From NCBI GenBank assembly GCA_017380355.1, contig JAFOED010000017.1, positions 1-9,648 on the forward strand: a stretch of DNA of 9,648 nucleotides, given 5' to 3'. Each line of letters opens with the position of its first letter. The stretch's first letter is position 1. This stretch comes from Ruminococcus sp. GTDB taxonomy: Bacteria; Bacillota; Clostridia; Oscillospirales; Acutalibacteraceae. This document shows positions 1 to 5,512 of this stretch, one piece after another. The notes beneath the pieces are model-generated. The model made no database searches and was not told the DNA's origin. It saw only the letters and a program-made list of their open reading frames with translations. Position numbers and translations under genes: made by a program.

Positions 1-65
1 ACGAGGTCTTTTTTATGAAGTATAAGCAGAAAATAGCAACTTTTAACCTGTTAAATCGCTGCATT

Positions 66-88
66 GCACCGCCCTATGGGTGCTTTTT
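66..88 (+). terminator. Probable terminator of an upstream gene
   Basis: GCACC (66-70) can pair with GGTGC (79-83) around an 8-base loop, followed at once by five T (84-88). The stem is short (5 bp), so this is a moderate intrinsic terminator. It would end transcription of a gene lying mostly before the window. One plus-strand frame stops with TAA at 23-25, about 40 bases earlier, and could be that gene's last codons, but only seven sense codons are visible, so I do not call it. Confidence 0.5.
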
Positions 89-103
89 ATTTTCGCGTTT
101 TTC

Positions 104-132
104 TTGCTTTTTTCGATATTTTATTTTATACT
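104..132 (+). promoter_or_regulatory. Probable promoter of the glycosylphosphotransferase gene
   Basis: TTGCTT (104-109) and TATACT (127-132) are 17 bp apart, a standard sigma-A spacing. The -10 matches consensus at 5 of 6 positions and the -35 at 3 of 6. Transcription would start near 139, about 27 bases before the chosen GTG start. This promoter lies inside the longest open frame (from a TTG at 64), which argues against that upstream start. Confidence 0.5.
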
Positions 133-165
133 CTTTACGTACAATCCTATGAGAGGGGGAGTAAA

Positions 166-1554
166 GTGAGTAAACTTAAACACGATATCAGTGTGCGTTT
201 TGCAAAACTGATAAATATCGTAATGGTGACTCTGCCGTTTATCGGGTGTTGGTTTTTGTACTACGACAACAAAATCGAAAACACAAACGAAAGGTACGGC
301 GATCTGATTATCATCGCGCTTTTTGTGCTCTTCTACATCATTTTCGCTCGTGTTTACGACGCTTTTCTCATATCTCTCAACCGAATATCAGAAATGATTT
401 ACAGCCAGGCACTAGCAATCCTGATTTCTGACGCTATAATATTTTTGATTATGTGGGTGATTAGTGAGCACTTCCCTAACCCACTACCCGGACTTATTAC
501 GCTTGCTATTCAACTTGGACTAACTATAATCTGGTCTGTTTTAGCTCACAAAGGCTATTACAAAACCTTTAAAGCGAAAAAATCACTCATTATTTTCGGA
601 TACCGTATTGGTATGGAAAATCTTTTCCGCGAATACGGACTAGAGAAAAAATTCGACATACAAAAGTCTGTTCATATAGACGACTGTATAAATAACCTTT
701 CGCTCCTCAACGGATACGAAGCTGTGTTCATCAGCGGTATCAAAAGCCACGAGAGGAACACTGTTCTTAAGCACTGCATCAAAAATGATATCTGTGTTTA
801 CGTATTGCCGAAAGTCGGCGACCTTATTATGAGCTCAGCTAAAAAGATGCATATGTTCCACCTGCCTGTACTCAGAGTAGAGAGATATCATCCACACCCT
901 GAAACCCGACTAATCAAACGTATTTTTGATATTTTAGTCTCACTTATTATCATTATTCTCACAAGTCCTGTGATGCTCGTCACCGCACTCGCAATCAAAT
1001 TCTGTGATGGTGGTCCGATTTTCTACAAGCAGGAAAGACTCACTAAAGATGGGAAAGTTTTCAAAATAATTAAGTTCCGTTCTATGCGTACAGATGCCGA
1101 AAAAGACGGAGTCGCACGACTCTCCAGCGGTGACAAAGACAACCGTATCACACCAGTCGGAAAAATAATCAGAAAACTTCGAATTGACGAACTTCCTCAG
1201 ATGTTTAACATCTTATCGGGTAATATGAGCTTAGTCGGTCCTCGTCCTGAGCGACCAGAAATAGCTAAGCAGTACGAAGAATTTTTACCAGAATTCGCAT
1301 TAAGACTTCAGGCTAAAGCGGGACTTACAGGCTACGCTCAGGTCTACGGAAAGTACAACACCACTCCGTATGACAAGCTTCAGATGGATTTAATGTACAT
1401 ATCAAATCCGAGCCTTATGGAGGATTTACGTATCATTTTTGCGACCATTAAAATTCTCTTTTTACCTGACAGCACCGACGGAATCGCTGAAAACCAGACC
1501 ACAGCTCTGCAAAACAATGACAAAGAAGAAGAAAAAGAAGAAATCTTCTTTTAA
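166..1554 (+). CDS. Polyprenyl glycosylphosphotransferase (initiating sugar transferase for surface polysaccharide)
   Basis: A membrane enzyme that transfers a hexose-1-phosphate from a nucleotide sugar to undecaprenyl phosphate, the first step of exopolysaccharide, capsule or glycan building. The 462 residues fit the long WcaJ/WbaP/CpsE type. Four N-terminal membrane segments (about 12-33, 46-71, 78-101, 106-126) lead into a soluble Rossmann-like part (140-245). The C-terminal transferase domain begins at KRIFD (251-255), followed by the reentrant hydrophobic helix (256-279), FYKQER (286-291), KFRSM (303-307), the catalytic Asp-Glu pair in RIDELPQ (D341, E342), LVGPRPERPE (356-365) and AGLTGYAQV (385-393). 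All family signatures are intact, so it should be active; the sugar cannot be told. The tail is acidic (EEEKEE). The start is the GTG at 166, preceded by GAGAGGGGGAG; the open frame extends to a TTG at 64 but overlaps the promoter and terminator there. The related glycan genes probably lie before the window. Confidence 0.95.
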   Translation: MSKLKHDISVRFAKLINIVMVTLPFIGCWFLYYDNKIENTNERYGDLIIIALFVLFYIIFARVYDAFLISLNRISEMIYSQALAILISDAIIFLIMWVISEHFPNPLPGLITLAIQLGLTIIWSVLAHKGYYKTFKAKKSLIIFGYRIGMENLFREYGLEKKFDIQKSVHIDDCINNLSLLNGYEAVFISGIKSHERNTVLKHCIKNDICVYVLPKVGDLIMSSAKKMHMFHLPVLRVERYHPHPETRLIKRIFDILVSLIIIILTSPVMLVTALAIKFCDGGPIFYKQERLTKDGKVFKIIKFRSMRTDAEKDGVARLSSGDKDNRITPVGKIIRKLRIDELPQMFNILSGNMSLVGPRPERPEIAKQYEEFLPEFALRLQAKAGLTGYAQVYGKYNTTPYDKLQMDLMYISNPSLMEDLRIIFATIKILFLPDSTDGIAENQTTALQNNDKEEEKEEIFF

Positions 1555-1566
1555 TTACAAAAAATT

Positions 1567-1598
1567 AAAGCACTCACCATTTAGGGTGAGTGCTTTTT
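1567..1598. terminator. Bidirectional terminator between convergent genes
   Basis: GCACTCACC (1570-1578) pairs perfectly with GGTGAGTGC (1585-1593), extended by AAA/TTT on the outside, with loop ATTTAG. TTTTT follows on the plus strand, and the minus strand reads into TTTAATTTTTT. It sits 13 bases after the stop of the glycosylphosphotransferase and 6 bases after the stop of the minus-strand transglutaminase-like gene, so it serves both. Confidence 0.9.
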
Positions 1599-1603
1599 GT
1601 TTA

Positions 1604-2911
1604 TCAATATATAATTGTGATACTCAAGAGATTGTCAGCTGTCTCATAAACGATAGTTTTACCGCTTAATACAGGAACATCTGCCCACTTCCTGTTTGTA
1701 AACAGATCTTTAACCGCCTTTTTATACTCGCTCTTACTTGCAAATTTTATGTTGATATTACCCTCAGCTTTCTGAGCTTCTGCTATAGCACAAATCTTTG
1801 AGAAATCATAGGTGTTAAGATACGCACCCTCACACGCATAGTAGCTGTAATCAAGAGAGCTACACGAAGGTGTCATAACCTTATACTCTGGTGTGTGATC
1901 AGATTTGAGCGTTGCATCGTCAACGTTAAAGTACCAGTAGCGTGTGTAATGAGGATAATCCTTTGAGTCAGGGTCATCCCAAGTTACGTCCATCCAGTAG
2001 TACTTGCCGTCGAGCTTCATAAAGTTCCACGCATGACCGCCACCAGCGTCTCCGTCGATGTACTCACACTCGATGCCGAGCATATTCATAATAAGCTGAT
2101 ATGTTTTTGCGTAGCCGTCACAAACAGCAAGGTCGTTTATAAGAGCACCATAAACAGTGTGCGACTGCTGACTAGAAACTTGTGGCTTTGTTTTGCTGTC
2201 TTTATCAGAGCAGAAGTGGTCATACGTAACGTTATCAACCAGATAATCGTGCACAAACTTCATCTTATCATAGTCAGTTGGATATGTTGACGCCTGTGTT
2301 GCAATATCTCTGGCTGCAGTCATAACGGCGTCTATATAGCCGTTTTTATCGGTAGTATAGTTCCAGTAATCATAACACATTATTTCATACTTTATACCCT
2401 GTGAACCGAATCCGCCCGTACTATTAGCTTTCCATCCGCCATTCAGCCAGAAAAATTCAGGATGGTCAGCATAAAGTGCGTCATACGCTCTGTAAGACGC
2501 ATCAACGTATGTATTATAATCGATATCGTCGATTGTAAGGCTGAGCTGACCTGACGAGAGAGCTTTGGCCATTTCATCGTAGATGTGCTTTTCAACATTG
2601 TTGAGTTCATTATACATCCTGCCACGATAAATCGTAGTATCCATCAACCCGGTAGGGTCCTCAGTAGGAGCTTCTGTCTGCATCTGAGTTTCAGATATGT
2701 CTTCTGTATAATCCTCTGTAAGGTCTTGTGTATCAATCTCGGTTTTTTCTTCAGTTTCAGCTACAGTTTCGATTACTATATCATCAAAGTCAATCGGGTC
2801 GATATCGTCATTATTGATGAATCCAAAGAAGATGATACCTATAACCCAGAATATCATCACGATAATAATAACCGAACAACCACAGCCACAGCCTTTCTTT
2901 TTCTTAGCCAT
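1604..2911 (-). CDS. Membrane-anchored transglutaminase-like protein
   Basis: 435 residues. A short basic N-terminus (MAKKKKGCGCGC) is followed by one membrane segment (13-33), so the rest should face outside. Residues 34-88 form an acidic, Thr/Glu-rich stalk. The remainder holds a transglutaminase-like cysteine-protease-fold domain with the expected triad: Cys264 in AVCDGYAKTYQ, His293 in GGHAWNF, Asp308 in YWMDVTWDD. The spacing is normal for the family, so it is probably catalytic. Such proteins may act as peptidases, amidases or cross-linkers; the substrate is unknown, and envelope protein or peptidoglycan peptide is a guess. Residues 315-435 have no domain I recognise. The start is supported by AAGGGGGG seven bases before the ATG. 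Only 13 bp separate it from the protease gene upstream on the same strand, so the two are probably one transcript. The alternating Gly-Cys run before the membrane is unusual. Confidence 0.88.
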   Translation of the reverse strand: MAKKKKGCGCGCSVIIIVMIFWVIGIIFFGFINNDDIDPIDFDDIVIETVAETEEKTEIDTQDLTEDYTEDISETQMQTEAPTEDPTGLMDTTIYRGRMYNELNNVEKHIYDEMAKALSSGQLSLTIDDIDYNTYVDASYRAYDALYADHPEFFWLNGGWKANSTGGFGSQGIKYEIMCYDYWNYTTDKNGYIDAVMTAARDIATQASTYPTDYDKMKFVHDYLVDNVTYDHFCSDKDSKTKPQVSSQQSHTVYGALINDLAVCDGYAKTYQLIMNMLGIECEYIDGDAGGGHAWNFMKLDGKYYWMDVTWDDPDSKDYPHYTRYWYFNVDDATLKSDHTPEYKVMTPSCSSLDYSYYACEGAYLNTYDFSKICAIAEAQKAEGNINIKFASKSEYKKAVKDLFTNRKWADVPVLSGKTIVYETADNLLSITIIY

Positions 2912-2924
2912 AACTGCACCCCCC

Positions 2925-3782
2925 TTAAGCTTTTATATCGCTTATGGCGATATCAGGGTACTTTTTACGGATAAGACGAATAACCGTTTTCTCGTCTGTG
3001 CTGTCTGCTGCTGATAACTTATGTATGATAACAAAGCATACAACATAGAGTAATATAATAAACACGTAGAATAAAACAACAGCAACACGACTTGTAGAGA
3101 AATCTCTGACAAAGGTGTAAACCGCGTGAAGCAGCACAGGTACAAAAAAGCTCAGTACGATATACGGAGCACTCTTAAACGGCTTCTTCTGTTCTATCTT
3201 GCCACTTGACATAAGATTCTTTTCGTGTTTCTTCGCAAGCTTATAGGTGTGCCAGAATGTGTAGAAGCAACCCATAATCACTGAGAAAGTCACCTGTGCA
3301 GGAAGGTTAGTAACCGTTCTTAAAATAAAGAAATCCCAACCATCTACAACACCGTAACGGACATTCTCAACAAACGCAAAACCAACCGCTACAAAAACAG
3401 AGTAAACCACTCCGTCAAAAAGCGAGTTGAAATTCTTATTCTTAAAAGTGATGAGGAATAAAACGAGCCACTTAAACAGCTCTTCTATCAGCGCAATAGC
3501 AATTAAACTGATACTCAGAATATGACCCGCCTGTGCGACTGTAGAAGCATACTGTGGAAGACCGGTTATACTGAACTCAATATACGGCGCAAACACTTTG
3601 TCGACTACACCGATAAGTAAATTTTCGCAGTAATAAGCCGGCATATACACCACAGCTCCCGCAAAAAACAGCAACAAAAGTAACCAGATTGGTTCTTTTT
3701 CAGCTCTGTCTTTAACGTAAATATAAAAGCACAGGAACACTGCAGGTATAAAAGTCACCGCAGATAATACAAATATATTCAT
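2925..3782 (-). CDS. PrsW-family intramembrane protease (divergent)
   Basis: 285 residues, very hydrophobic, with about seven to eight membrane segments. It resembles PrsW, the glutamic-type membrane protease that in Bacillus subtilis makes the first cut in the anti-sigma factor RsiW. Visible motifs: IEELFKW (catalytic pair E100, E101, plus K104), FDGVVYS (122-128) and GFAFVENVRYG with E139-N140. In the third motif, RTVTNLPAQVTFSVIMG, Gln163 stands where PrsW has His. In the fourth, LLHAVYTF, His219 is kept but Thr223 replaces the usual Asp. The catalytic Glu residues are intact, so activity is possible but the family assignment is divergent. I prefer the ATG at 3782, because AGGGGG ends 7 bases before it; the ATG two codons upstream (3788) would leave only one base. 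The gene sits directly before the anchored transglutaminase-like gene, a possible substrate or partner (inference). No sigma/anti-sigma pair is visible nearby. Confidence 0.85.
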   Translation of the reverse strand: MNIFVLSAVTFIPAVFLCFYIYVKDRAEKEPIWLLLLLFFAGAVVYMPAYYCENLLIGVVDKVFAPYIEFSITGLPQYASTVAQAGHILSISLIAIALIEELFKWLVLFLITFKNKNFNSLFDGVVYSVFVAVGFAFVENVRYGVVDGWDFFILRTVTNLPAQVTFSVIMGCFYTFWHTYKLAKKHEKNLMSSGKIEQKKPFKSAPYIVLSFFVPVLLHAVYTFVRDFSTSRVAVVLFYVFIILLYVVCFVIIHKLSAADSTDEKTVIRLIRKKYPDIAISDIKA

Positions 3783-3805
3783 AGACATTCCCCCTATGAA
3801 AAAAT

Positions 3806-3832
3806 ATTATCATACGGGTTTACAAAAGTAAA
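3806..3832 (-). promoter_or_regulatory. Weak candidate promoter for the protease/transglutaminase-like pair
   Basis: On the minus strand, TTTACT (3827-3832) and GATAAT (3806-3811) are 15 bp apart, a short spacing. An overlapping TATGAT is an alternative -10. The 94-bp gap after the CDF gene is AT-rich. Read-through from the CDF gene is the other way the pair could be transcribed. Confidence 0.25.
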
Positions 3833-3855
3833 TATACAGAACAATTAATATATCC

Positions 3856-3874
3856 AAAAATCGGCAAGATTTTT
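3856..3874 (-). terminator. Weak hairpin after the CDF exporter gene
   Basis: AAAAATC (3856-3862) pairs with GATTTTT (3868-3874) around a 5-base loop, two bases past the CDF stop codon. The stem is almost all A:T, and the minus strand continues GGATATATT rather than a U-run. It is at best a leaky terminator, so the exporter and the protease pair may be partly co-transcribed. Confidence 0.3.
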
Positions 3875-3876
3875 AA

Positions 3877-4767
3877 TCAATGATGGTGATGATGATGGTG
3901 TGCGTGCTCATCAATATTCACTTCGCACTTTATAAAATGACAGTGCTCGTTTTCACTTTCAAGTTCAAGTGTCACGTGTGATATTTTAAGCTCACTGAGT
4001 ATGTGTCTTACTTCTTCTTTTATATGGCTTGGGTCAGAATTTGTCACAATATGCATTGATGCGTAGTTGCTCACAGTATCCATACTGAAAACATGAACGT
4101 GATGTACACCGAGCACTCCGTCTATTTCACTAATACTCTCTTTGATTTTATCTACAGATACGCTTTTTGGAGCTTTCATCAGGAAAAGGTCGAGTACCTT
4201 TTTCATATTTTTTACTGCGTTTATAAGGATGAAGAGAGCAACACCTATTGACATAATCGGGTCGATAAGCGCAAAGTCAGTAAATCTCATTACCACAGCA
4301 CCTATAAGTACTACTACCCATCCCAGCACGTCCTCTAGCATATGAAGGTTAACTGCTTTCTGGTTTAACGACTCCCCTCTGTGAGTAAACATAGCTGCTA
4401 AAAAGTTTACCGCAACACCCACAATAGCGAAAATAATCATCTTATCGTAGTCGATGACTTTAGGCTCAATGATATTTCTCACAGCGTTAATAACGACCAG
4501 AATTGAACCCACAGCTAAAATCACAGTTGTCACAAAACTGGCAAAAACGGAATATCTTAAATAACCGTAAGTATAGTTTTTGTCAGGCTGTTTCTTACTT
4601 TTTCTCTCAAGAAAATACGAAAAGCCGATTGAAGCCGCATCACCTAAATCGTGTACAGCGTCAGACATAATCGCCACGCTGTTTGTAAGTAAACCGCCAA
4701 AAAACTCAAATACCGCAAATGACAGGTTAAGAATAAATGCAATCAGAATGTTTCTTTGTGTTTTCAT
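3877..4767 (-). CDS. CDF-family metal cation exporter (Zn/Cd/Co type)
   Basis: A 296-residue cation diffusion facilitator that exports divalent metal from the cytoplasm in exchange for protons, working as a dimer. Six membrane segments fit residues 7-185. Both metal-site motifs are HxxxD: H39/D43 in SDAVHDLGD (segment 2) and H142/D146 in HMLED (segment 5), the pattern usual for zinc/cadmium exporters. The cytoplasmic dimerisation domain (about 205-275) contains GVHHVHVFS, and the protein ends in HAHHHHHHH after a second His/Cys-rich stretch (HCHFIKC, 275-281). The tail uses mixed CAT and CAC codons. The start is the ATG at 4767 with GGAGG four bases before it; the open frame runs 26 codons further, but that part lies in the promoter region and does not look like the family. 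It is divergent from a TetR regulator with candidate operators between them, like SczA/CzcD. A natural metal-binding tail could buffer or sense metal. Confidence 0.93.
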   Translation of the reverse strand: MKTQRNILIAFILNLSFAVFEFFGGLLTNSVAIMSDAVHDLGDAASIGFSYFLERKSKKQPDKNYTYGYLRYSVFASFVTTVILAVGSILVVINAVRNIIEPKVIDYDKMIIFAIVGVAVNFLAAMFTHRGESLNQKAVNLHMLEDVLGWVVVLIGAVVMRFTDFALIDPIMSIGVALFILINAVKNMKKVLDLFLMKAPKSVSVDKIKESISEIDGVLGVHHVHVFSMDTVSNYASMHIVTNSDPSHIKEEVRHILSELKISHVTLELESENEHCHFIKCEVNIDEHAHHHHHHH

Positions 4768-4809
4768 AATACCTCCGTTGACTTTCACTAAAAAGTCATA
4801 TAAAATATG

Positions 4810-4839
4810 TTGTGGAACATCTTGTTCAGTTATTATACT
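4810..4839 (+). promoter_or_regulatory. Candidate promoter of the TetR regulator gene
   Basis: TTGTGG (4810-4815) and TATACT (4834-4839) are 18 bp apart. Transcription would begin near 4846, giving a leader of about 80 bases. The palindrome at 4815-4827 sits in the spacer, so a bound regulator would block this promoter too, giving autoregulation. Confidence 0.45.
4815..4830. promoter_or_regulatory. Candidate TetR operator, site 1
   Basis: GAACA (4815-4819) and TGTTC (4823-4827) form a perfect 5-bp inverted repeat with a 3-base centre. The right part, TTGTTCAGT (4822-4830), is found again in reverse orientation at 4890-4898. The site lies just downstream of the -10 of the exporter promoter (expected start near 4828), where binding should repress, and inside the spacer of the regulator's own candidate promoter. 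Binding is inferred. Confidence 0.55.
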
Positions 4840-4863
4840 ATGCAAAACACACCCTCATTTCAA
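4835..4863 (-). promoter_or_regulatory. Candidate promoter of the CDF exporter gene
   Basis: On the minus strand, TTGAAA (4858-4863) and TAGTAT (4835-4840) are 17 bp apart. A perfect TATAAT lies three bases downstream (4832-4837) but would need a 20-bp spacer. Transcription would start near 4825-4828, about 60 bases before the ATG. The nearby operator-like sites fit metal-responsive control. Confidence 0.5.
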
Positions 4864-4889
4864 CACACAAATAACTCAGCGTGTCAGAT

Positions 4890-4902
4890 ACTGAACAATT
4901 CA
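4890..4902. promoter_or_regulatory. Candidate TetR operator, site 2
   Basis: ACTGAACAA (4890-4898) is the exact reverse complement of TTGTTCAGT in site 1, and TGAA/TTCA (4892-4895, 4899-4902) form a small palindrome around CAA. It lies about 67 bases upstream of the expected exporter transcription start, where binding would be compatible with activation, and just before the regulator's ribosome binding site. The two sites are about 68 bp apart. Confidence 0.45.
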
Positions 4903-4924
4903 AAGAAAATGTACGGAGGAAAAT

Positions 4925-5476
4925 ATGGACAGACGACAGAGGAAAAGCCGAGAAGCGATACTAAAAGCTTTTATCGAGCTTTTATCACAGAAAAACGTAA
5001 ACCAGATTACAGTAAGCGAGATTATCGAGCGTGCCGATGTAGGCAGAGCAACGTTCTACGCGCATTTTGAAACAAAAGACTTCCTTCTAAAAGAACTTCT
5101 CGAGGAGCTTTTCTGTCATATTTTTGATGTTTCCACCGAAAGCGGACACGACCACAAACACTTATTCTCGTGCGATAGCGACAGCTCAGTTTTTCAGCAT
5201 CTTTTTGAACATCTGCAAAAAAACGACAACCAGATTCTCGCTCTTTTAAAAAGCGACAACAACGAACTTTTTCTCAGGTATTTCAAAGAAGGACTCAAAG
5301 AGCTTATCGCTGACCAGATTGAGCTTTTCAATAAAGAAAAAGCTAGTAAGCTTCCGCGTGACTTTTTTGTTAATCACATCGCGTCAGTTTTTGTCGAAAC
5401 TATAAGATGGTGGATTGACGACAAAATGCGACTTACTCCACAGGAAATAACAGAGTATTTCTACATTGCTGTATAA
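4925..5476 (+). CDS. TetR/AcrR-family regulator, probably controlling the divergent metal exporter
   Basis: 183 residues, a normal TetR length. The N-terminal helix-turn-helix spans about 8-52, with SEIIERADVGRATFYAHF (31-48) giving the recognition helix signature. The rest is an all-helical ligand and dimer domain. Residues 75-83 read HDHKHLFSC, a His/Cys/Asp cluster suitable for binding metal, and the C-terminal end (VETIRWWIDD) resembles other small Gram-positive TetR regulators. The start ATG has GGAGGA four bases upstream. The gene is divergent from the CDF exporter across 157 bp holding two copies of one 9-mer. Streptococcal SczA is a TetR-family zinc sensor divergent from czcD, so the same role is likely here by analogy; direct zinc sensing is inference. 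It ends just before a strong shared terminator. Confidence 0.88.
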   Translation: MDRRQRKSREAILKAFIELLSQKNVNQITVSEIIERADVGRATFYAHFETKDFLLKELLEELFCHIFDVSTESGHDHKHLFSCDSDSSVFQHLFEHLQKNDNQILALLKSDNNELFLRYFKEGLKELIADQIELFNKEKASKLPRDFFVNHIASVFVETIRWWIDDKMRLTPQEITEYFYIAV

Positions 5477-5478
5477 GA

Positions 5479-5507
5479 AAAGCCCGAGTGATTTACACTC
5501 GGGCTTT
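5479..5507. terminator. Bidirectional terminator between TetR and ATPase genes
   Basis: A perfect 12-bp stem, AAAGCCCGAGTG (5479-5490) with CACTCGGGCTTT (5496-5507), closes the loop ATTTA. It begins two bases after the TetR stop and lies five bases past the ATPase stop on the other strand. The plus strand continues AGTTTTTATTT and the minus strand TTTTCTTAT, so it should work both ways. The loop resembles that of the terminator at 1567-1598. Confidence 0.93.
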
Positions 5508-5512
5508 AGTTT

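Noticed and set aside
3..152. Open plus-strand frame at the window edge, with a possible ATG at 15
   Set aside because: It contains the terminator hairpin and the promoter of the next gene, has no clear ribosome binding site and reads as low-complexity sequence rich in Phe, Leu, Arg and Cys.
64..165. N-terminal extension of the glycosylphosphotransferase from a TTG
   Set aside because: It overlaps a terminator and a promoter; the strong ribosome binding site lies before the GTG at 166, and the extension does not match the family.
2585..2974. 129-codon plus-strand open frame across the transglutaminase-like/protease gene junction
   Set aside because: It is antisense to two real genes and their ribosome binding site, with no domain-like composition.
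3877..3909. His tail as a cloning-vector artefact
   Set aside because: It uses mixed CAT and CAC codons, follows a native His/Cys-rich end, and is followed by ordinary intergenic sequence.
4768..4845. 26-codon N-terminal extension of the CDF exporter
   Set aside because: It lies in the promoter and operator region; GGAGG directly precedes the ATG at 4767, where the family's usual start begins.
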